DNA of 17,519 nt. Origin: Bacillota bacterium (GTDB lineage Bacteria; Bacillota; Clostridia; Peptostreptococcales; Natronincolaceae). Shown here in pieces: positions 13,643 to 17,519 of the stretch. The DNA lies in contig JAEWHG010000169.1 in NCBI GenBank assembly GCA_023387935.1, positions 1-17,519 of the forward strand, given 5' to 3'. The first letter of the stretch is position 1, and every line of letters begins with the position of its first letter. A program made the translations under genes and the position numbers. The notes under the pieces are model-generated. The model worked only from the letters and a program-made list of their open reading frames with translations, was not told the origin of the DNA and made no database searches.

Positions 13643-15223
13643 TTATTGTACTACTTGTCCTCCAGATCTTTGGAATGTTTTTTCCCAGTTCTCTACATAT
13701 TTTCCTGTTGCCCATTCTGCCATTATAACAGTTTCTCCCTCTTTAAGATCCAGCCTTATCCTTGGATATCTATCTAAATCGTTACCATGTATATCATAAA
13801 TAAGGAGTTCCTCGTTTGTAATAACTATAGCGACATCCTTATTAGGTGATGTATATACATCTAAGGCACTAGGTACTCTATCCTTAATATTTGTCCATGG
13901 AACAAATAAGGTGTCATAGAATACTACCTCTGAAGGGGGGATTAGATTAATACTATAGTCAGCTACATTAAATTCATTATTCTTAATATAATTAATTCTT
14001 CCCTTAAATAACCAATTTCCAAGCTTTCTTTCCATACCAAAATTCTCTAGTAATTCTTCTCTATATAAAATATCCGGACTATCAATTTCAAGATTGGCAA
14101 TAGTTCTCTCCCAAGCAGATTTAATGGCTCTGGTCCCATTTTCACCTGAAATGTCCGATATTTTGACCCCACTTCCATTAGGTAGACTATCTATAGCTAG
14201 TAGTTCTAATTTGCTGGTCTGCCAATCTGCGTTTGTAATAGTATCCATTCCTTTACCTACAGTTTCAACAGATATATAATCATTTCCCACATAGTTAATC
14301 TTCCTTGTGATTTTTCCCGTTGTATTTTCCGGCCACCTAGAAAAATCTATACCATGACTTTCGCTTTTCTTTAGTTCGGCTAAACCTTCAAGAGCCATGG
14401 TTCTGTTCCTCAGCTGCATTTCTTCCTTAGTATCTTCCATGGAAACATTGTTAGATGATATATATTCTTCCGTTTTATTATCCTCATTAGTCTCTTTTAC
14501 CGCTAGTTTCCAAAATCCACTTCTTCGTGGGAAAAAAATATTTTCCATCTCTAAAATAGGATTTATTTCATCATTTGTGGATGAAATCCATAATGTTCTA
14601 TAACTATATTTATCATCAGATCCATTACTGGTGTCTTCAGATCTAAGTCCTATTAAAACCCCAGTCTGAACCATTTCAGATTCGTCCTTTTCGATACTTA
14701 TGCCCTGATTATCTTCTATCTCTACTTCACTAATAATATATTCATCTACTTCATTGGATACCTTATTTAAATGAAGCGTATTTCCCTCGATTATAAGTAT
14801 TAGCTCATTCTTATTTATTATTAATACCTCACAAAAGAACTTGTCTACATCTATTACAGTAACTACTTCTATTTCTTTATTACTAAACGTAAAATTTTCT
14901 GGTAATGATTTTGAGTTAAACAATAAATATTGCTCCCTATTTACTCTTTTCATTTGGTATTGAGGATTTTCCAAGATAACCTCATCTACGGACATATGGG
15001 AGTTAGCAAATTGTATCTCTTTACCAATCCATTCGTATTCATCATCATATTCATTAGTAGCTCCAGTAACTAAAACATCCGACACTTCCCATGTTCCTTC
15101 TATTGGCAATAACTGATTTTCAGGAGACACTATTTTATCTTCCGAGCCTGTACTAGGACTTGAGCACCCAGACAGAATTAAACTTATACCTATTAAAAAT
15201 ACTAGTATCTTCATTGTCTTCAT
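13643..15223 (-). CDS. Lipoprotein of unknown function, co-encoded with a two-component system
   Basis: A 526-residue protein with a lipoprotein signal: charged start MKTMK, hydrophobic core, lipobox 'LILSGC' with Cys20, then a Ser-rich tether. The mature part should sit on the outer face of the membrane. No known domain is recognised. Visible blocks are 'GTWEVSDVLVTGATNEYDDE' (about 43-62), 'YRTLWISSTND' and 'ENIFFPRRSGFWKLAV' (about 208-242), and a C-terminal part with 'YTSPNKDVAIVITNEELLIYD', which alternates like beta-sheet. The ATG directly follows the sensor kinase TAG, with GAGGAG nine bases upstream inside the kinase end, so translation is coupled. Being last in an RR-kinase-lipoprotein operon, it may sense or modulate the same envelope signal; this is inference. 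Confidence 0.8.
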   Translation of the reverse strand: MKTMKILVFLIGISLILSGCSSPSTGSEDKIVSPENQLLPIEGTWEVSDVLVTGATNEYDDEYEWIGKEIQFANSHMSVDEVILENPQYQMKRVNREQYLLFNSKSLPENFTFSNKEIEVVTVIDVDKFFCEVLIINKNELILIIEGNTLHLNKVSNEVDEYIISEVEIEDNQGISIEKDESEMVQTGVLIGLRSEDTSNGSDDKYSYRTLWISSTNDEINPILEMENIFFPRRSGFWKLAVKETNEDNKTEEYISSNNVSMEDTKEEMQLRNRTMALEGLAELKKSESHGIDFSRWPENTTGKITRKINYVGNDYISVETVGKGMDTITNADWQTSKLELLAIDSLPNGSGVKISDISGENGTRAIKSAWERTIANLEIDSPDILYREELLENFGMERKLGNWLFKGRINYIKNNEFNVADYSINLIPPSEVVFYDTLFVPWTNIKDRVPSALDVYTSPNKDVAIVITNEELLIYDIHGNDLDRYPRIRLDLKEGETVIMAEWATGKYVENWEKTFQRSGGQVVQ

Positions 15224-16615
15224 CTACTCACACTCCTCTAGAGGAATTGTAATAGTTATTTCTGTTCCCTTATCAACTTCACTTCTAATTTCAAAGGTTC
15301 CCATCATCAAATTAATTATTTCATCACATATTGATAATCCAATTCCACTTTGTGATTTACTTGTTTTTCCCTTATAAAACTTTTCCTTAACCTTTGGTAA
15401 ATCTTCTTCAGATATACCTAAACCTGTATCCTTTATTATAAAAGTAAATTTATTATTTTCATAGGATGCAGTTAAAGAAACACTGCCTCCAGAAGGAGTA
15501 AATTTAAACGCATTATCTAATACGTTAATAAATACCTGCTTTAATCTATTTTCATCGGAACAGATGAATGGCATATTTTCCTCTGCTATAACCTGAAAAT
15601 CTATATTGTCTCTTAATGCTCTCGGTGTAAGCTGTTTTCTTATATGATCTATTATACTATTCATATTTATTTCTTCTTTTTTCAAAGTTATTTTTCCAGA
15701 TACAAATTTAGAAAAATCCAAAAGTTCCTCTACCATATTAGTTAGTCTATCACTTTCTTTTTCAATAATATCTAATCCATCAGACAGAATTTCAGGATCA
15801 TTATAGCTATGCTTTAATGTGATTGCCCATCCTTTAATAGATGTTAATGGCGTTCTTAATTCGTGGGATACAGATGAAATAAAGTCATTTTTAAGATCAT
15901 CCTTCTTAACAATCTCCTCCGCCATATAATTTAAAGTATCTGAAAGTTTTCCTATTTCATCATCATACTTTTTTATACTTTTCGTTTTAAAATCTCCAAG
16001 TGCCATTTTTTCCGCAGCCTCTGTTACACTCTTTAGTGGTCCAATGATCGTATTCGCTAATAAAACGGCTACCAAACTGGATATTAAAATTACAATAGCA
16101 CCAAAACCTATAAAAATTAATGTTATGGCCTGTATATCCTTATTGACCTCTCTTAATGAAGTAATAAACCTCAATACGCCAACAATATTATCCCCAGACT
16201 TTAGTGGATATGAAACGGCCATAACCTTGTGCTCGTCATATTCCACTTTTCCTATCCAGGTGCCACTCTCTCCGTTCAGAGCTTTAATTACATCCTCAGT
16301 ACTTATAAGATTAGGTGGAATAGCTCCAATGGAGTCCATTAATACCTTTCCATTCTTATCTAGTATCTGAACTTGCGCTTTAGTTTGCTTCCAAAAAGTA
16401 TCCACATTATTTAATATATTTTCATGAATAGTCGCGTCAGAAAAATATCTGGAGTATAATTCTGCAGATATTCGAATTTGATTGTTCAGGCTTCCTTCTA
16501 AATTAGAGTGAAAATTTTCCTTAACTATATTTATTAATAATATTTCGAGAGCAATAACAGTAATTACCACAATAAATATAAAATTAATTGTTAACCTCTT
16601 CTTAATGCTATTCAT
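15224..16615 (-). CDS. Membrane sensor histidine kinase (HAMP-HisKA-HATPase)
   Basis: A 463-residue kinase. TM1 is at about 10-30 and an extracellular Cache/PAS-like sensor domain at about 31-160 ('VQILDKNGKVLMDSIG' and 'VMAVSYPLKSGDNIVGVLRF' are typical strands). TM2 is at about 163-188, HAMP at about 190-240, and HisKA 'FISSVSHELRTPLTSIKGW' has phospho-acceptor His251. The HATPase domain has an N box with Asn364 and Asn368, G1 'DTGLG' (396-400) and G2 'GIGLS' (424-428). All catalytic residues are present. It autophosphorylates and passes phosphate to the regulator encoded immediately upstream. There is one base between the regulator stop and this ATG, and a GAGGAG ribosome site lies within the regulator end. 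The general type is PhoR/ResE-like; the signal is unknown. Confidence 0.92.
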   Translation of the reverse strand: MNSIKKRLTINFIFIVVITVIALEILLINIVKENFHSNLEGSLNNQIRISAELYSRYFSDATIHENILNNVDTFWKQTKAQVQILDKNGKVLMDSIGAIPPNLISTEDVIKALNGESGTWIGKVEYDEHKVMAVSYPLKSGDNIVGVLRFITSLREVNKDIQAITLIFIGFGAIVILISSLVAVLLANTIIGPLKSVTEAAEKMALGDFKTKSIKKYDDEIGKLSDTLNYMAEEIVKKDDLKNDFISSVSHELRTPLTSIKGWAITLKHSYNDPEILSDGLDIIEKESDRLTNMVEELLDFSKFVSGKITLKKEEINMNSIIDHIRKQLTPRALRDNIDFQVIAEENMPFICSDENRLKQVFINVLDNAFKFTPSGGSVSLTASYENNKFTFIIKDTGLGISEEDLPKVKEKFYKGKTSKSQSGIGLSICDEIINLMMGTFEIRSEVDKGTEITITIPLEECE

Positions 16616-16616
16616 T

Positions 16617-17315
16617 CTATTTTGCTCCTCTAAATCTATAGCCTACTCCCCAAACCGTTTCTATTATTCGTGGATTTGAAGGATCATCCTCTATTTTTTC
16701 TCTTATTCTTCTAATATGCACATCTACTGTCTTCATATCGCCGAAATAATTTTTACCCCATACTATGTTTAAAATTTCATCCCTACTAAAGGCTTTATTA
16801 TTACCTTCCATAAACATTTTCATCATAGAAAATTCTATCGGTGTTAGCTCTACTTCTATACCTCTTTTATAAAATTTCTGTGCCTCTAGGTCTAGTTCAA
16901 ATTCTCTAAAGGTTAGAGTTTTATTTAATTGACCTCTAGCATTATCTATCTTCCTTAAATTAGCTCTTATTCTAGCAATTAGTTCAAGTGGATTAAAAGG
17001 CTTTACCATATAGTCATCTGCCCCAAGCTCTAATCCCATTATTTTATCCATGTCCTGACTCTTAGCTGTTAGCATAATAATAACGATATTTGGTATAGCT
17101 TTTCTTGCGTTCTGACAAACTTCAAAGCCATCTATACCAGGTAGCATAAGATCCAAAACGATTACCCTTGGCTGCACTCTTTTTATTATATCTAGTGCTT
17201 CCTCACCAGAAGCTGCTTCTATTACCTCAAAGCCATCTCTATTTAAATTTATAGCTAAAAATTTTCTGATAGAGGACTCGTCCTCCACTACTAATACCTT
17301 GATTCTTTCTTCCAT
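16617..17315 (-). CDS. OmpR/PhoB-family response regulator
   Basis: A two-domain DNA-binding regulator. With the chosen ATG at 17315 it has 232 residues. The receiver domain has the acidic pair in 'VVEDES', phospho-acceptor Asp55 in 'IVLDLMLPG', Thr83 in 'IIMLTAKS' and Lys105 in 'DYMVKPFNP'. The C-terminal winged helix has 'ELTPIEFSMMKMFMEGNNKA', 'VDVHIRRIREKIEDDP' and the closing 'IIETVWGVGYRF'. A GTG at 17327 would add four residues, but only the ATG has a well-spaced ribosome site (AGGTG, nine bases). It is first in the operon with the kinase and lipoprotein. Target genes cannot be read from the sequence. Confidence 0.93.
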   Translation of the reverse strand: MEERIKVLVVEDESSIRKFLAINLNRDGFEVIEAASGEEALDIIKRVQPRVIVLDLMLPGIDGFEVCQNARKAIPNIVIIMLTAKSQDMDKIMGLELGADDYMVKPFNPLELIARIRANLRKIDNARGQLNKTLTFREFELDLEAQKFYKRGIEVELTPIEFSMMKMFMEGNNKAFSRDEILNIVWGKNYFGDMKTVDVHIRRIREKIEDDPSNPRIIETVWGVGYRFRGAK

Positions 17316-17390
17316 AATGTTTCGCACCTACCCTCTATTTATATACTCAATATTCTTATAATAATCATAGTCTTTACTTATCTGTATTTT

Positions 17391-17418
17391 ACTATAGTTT
17401 TCTTTATCTAGCTATAAA
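17391..17418 (-). promoter_or_regulatory. Candidate promoter of the two-component operon
   Basis: On the minus strand TTTATA (17418-17413), 16 bases, then TATAGT (17396-17391). This would give a leader of about 65-70 bases. The region is very AT-rich, so chance matches are likely. Confidence 0.3.
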
Positions 17419-17433
17419 ATATGGCTATAAAAG

Positions 17434-17461
17434 TACCTATTTAAGTAAAGTTTTACCTATT
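17434..17461 (-). promoter_or_regulatory. Two direct repeats upstream of the operon promoter, candidate operator
   Basis: AATAGGTA occurs twice on the minus strand (17461-17454 and 17441-17434) with a 20-bp period, about two helical turns. The pair lies just upstream of the candidate -35 box. OmpR-type regulators bind direct repeats, so autoregulation is possible, but the motif is not a known family box. Confidence 0.3.
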
Positions 17462-17519
17462 AGTAACTATTCATCCCTTTTTTAATCTTTTTGTAATGCT
17501 TTTTAATTAGTCTGTAAAG

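Noticed and set aside
1..17519. CRISPR arrays, tRNA or rRNA genes, complete insertion sequences
   Set aside because: No evenly spaced repeat-spacer pattern, tRNA cloverleaf, rRNA motif or transposase frame was seen on either strand.

Overview
The window is AT-rich DNA that looks like a low-GC Gram-positive anaerobe of the class Clostridia. The evidence is codon use, strong AGGAGG-type ribosome sites, a three-repeat S-layer homology (SLH) protein, an OmpR/HisKA two-component pair, a class-I cyclic-di-GMP (GEMM) riboswitch, and a YfmM-like ABC-F protein. The genus cannot be fixed from the sequence. All genes lie on the minus strand except the ABC-F gene.

Left part (1-2198, minus strand): an accessory cluster of acetyltransferase-type genes. 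It holds a RimJ/RimL-like GNAT cut by the window edge, a complete GNAT, an apparent chimera (the N-terminal half of a SAM methyltransferase joined to the C-terminal quarter of a GNAT), and a third GNAT with its own promoter and terminator. A stray coding-looking fragment lies between the first two genes. The ABC-F gene (2536-4092, plus strand) is a self-contained unit ending in a perfect 14-bp hairpin.

Central part (4146-13414, minus strand): a polymorphic-toxin locus. Reading in the direction of transcription, the order is: promoter; c-di-GMP-I riboswitch with an intrinsic terminator; a secreted beta-propeller/SLH protein; a 1981-residue Sec-exported Rhs/YD-repeat protein with a short toxin-like C-terminal tip; a small immunity-like gene at the Rhs stop codon; a terminator; then debris of displaced Rhs cassettes surrounding a second small immunity-like gene. 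Both large genes appear to start with TTG. The layout suggests that c-di-GMP level sets expression of a cell-surface SLH protein together with a contact-type toxin. By the visible base pairing, ligand binding should favour the terminator, so high c-di-GMP should mean OFF. The 4146-4775 debris is the usual trace of past exchange of Rhs C-terminal/immunity cassettes.

Right part (13585-17519, minus strand): a tight response regulator - sensor kinase - lipoprotein operon with almost no gaps between genes. It has a candidate promoter preceded by two direct repeats 20 bp apart and ends in a strong terminator just upstream of the riboswitch promoter. Its target is not visible. Its position next to the surface/toxin locus suggests an envelope-sensing role, but that is inference.
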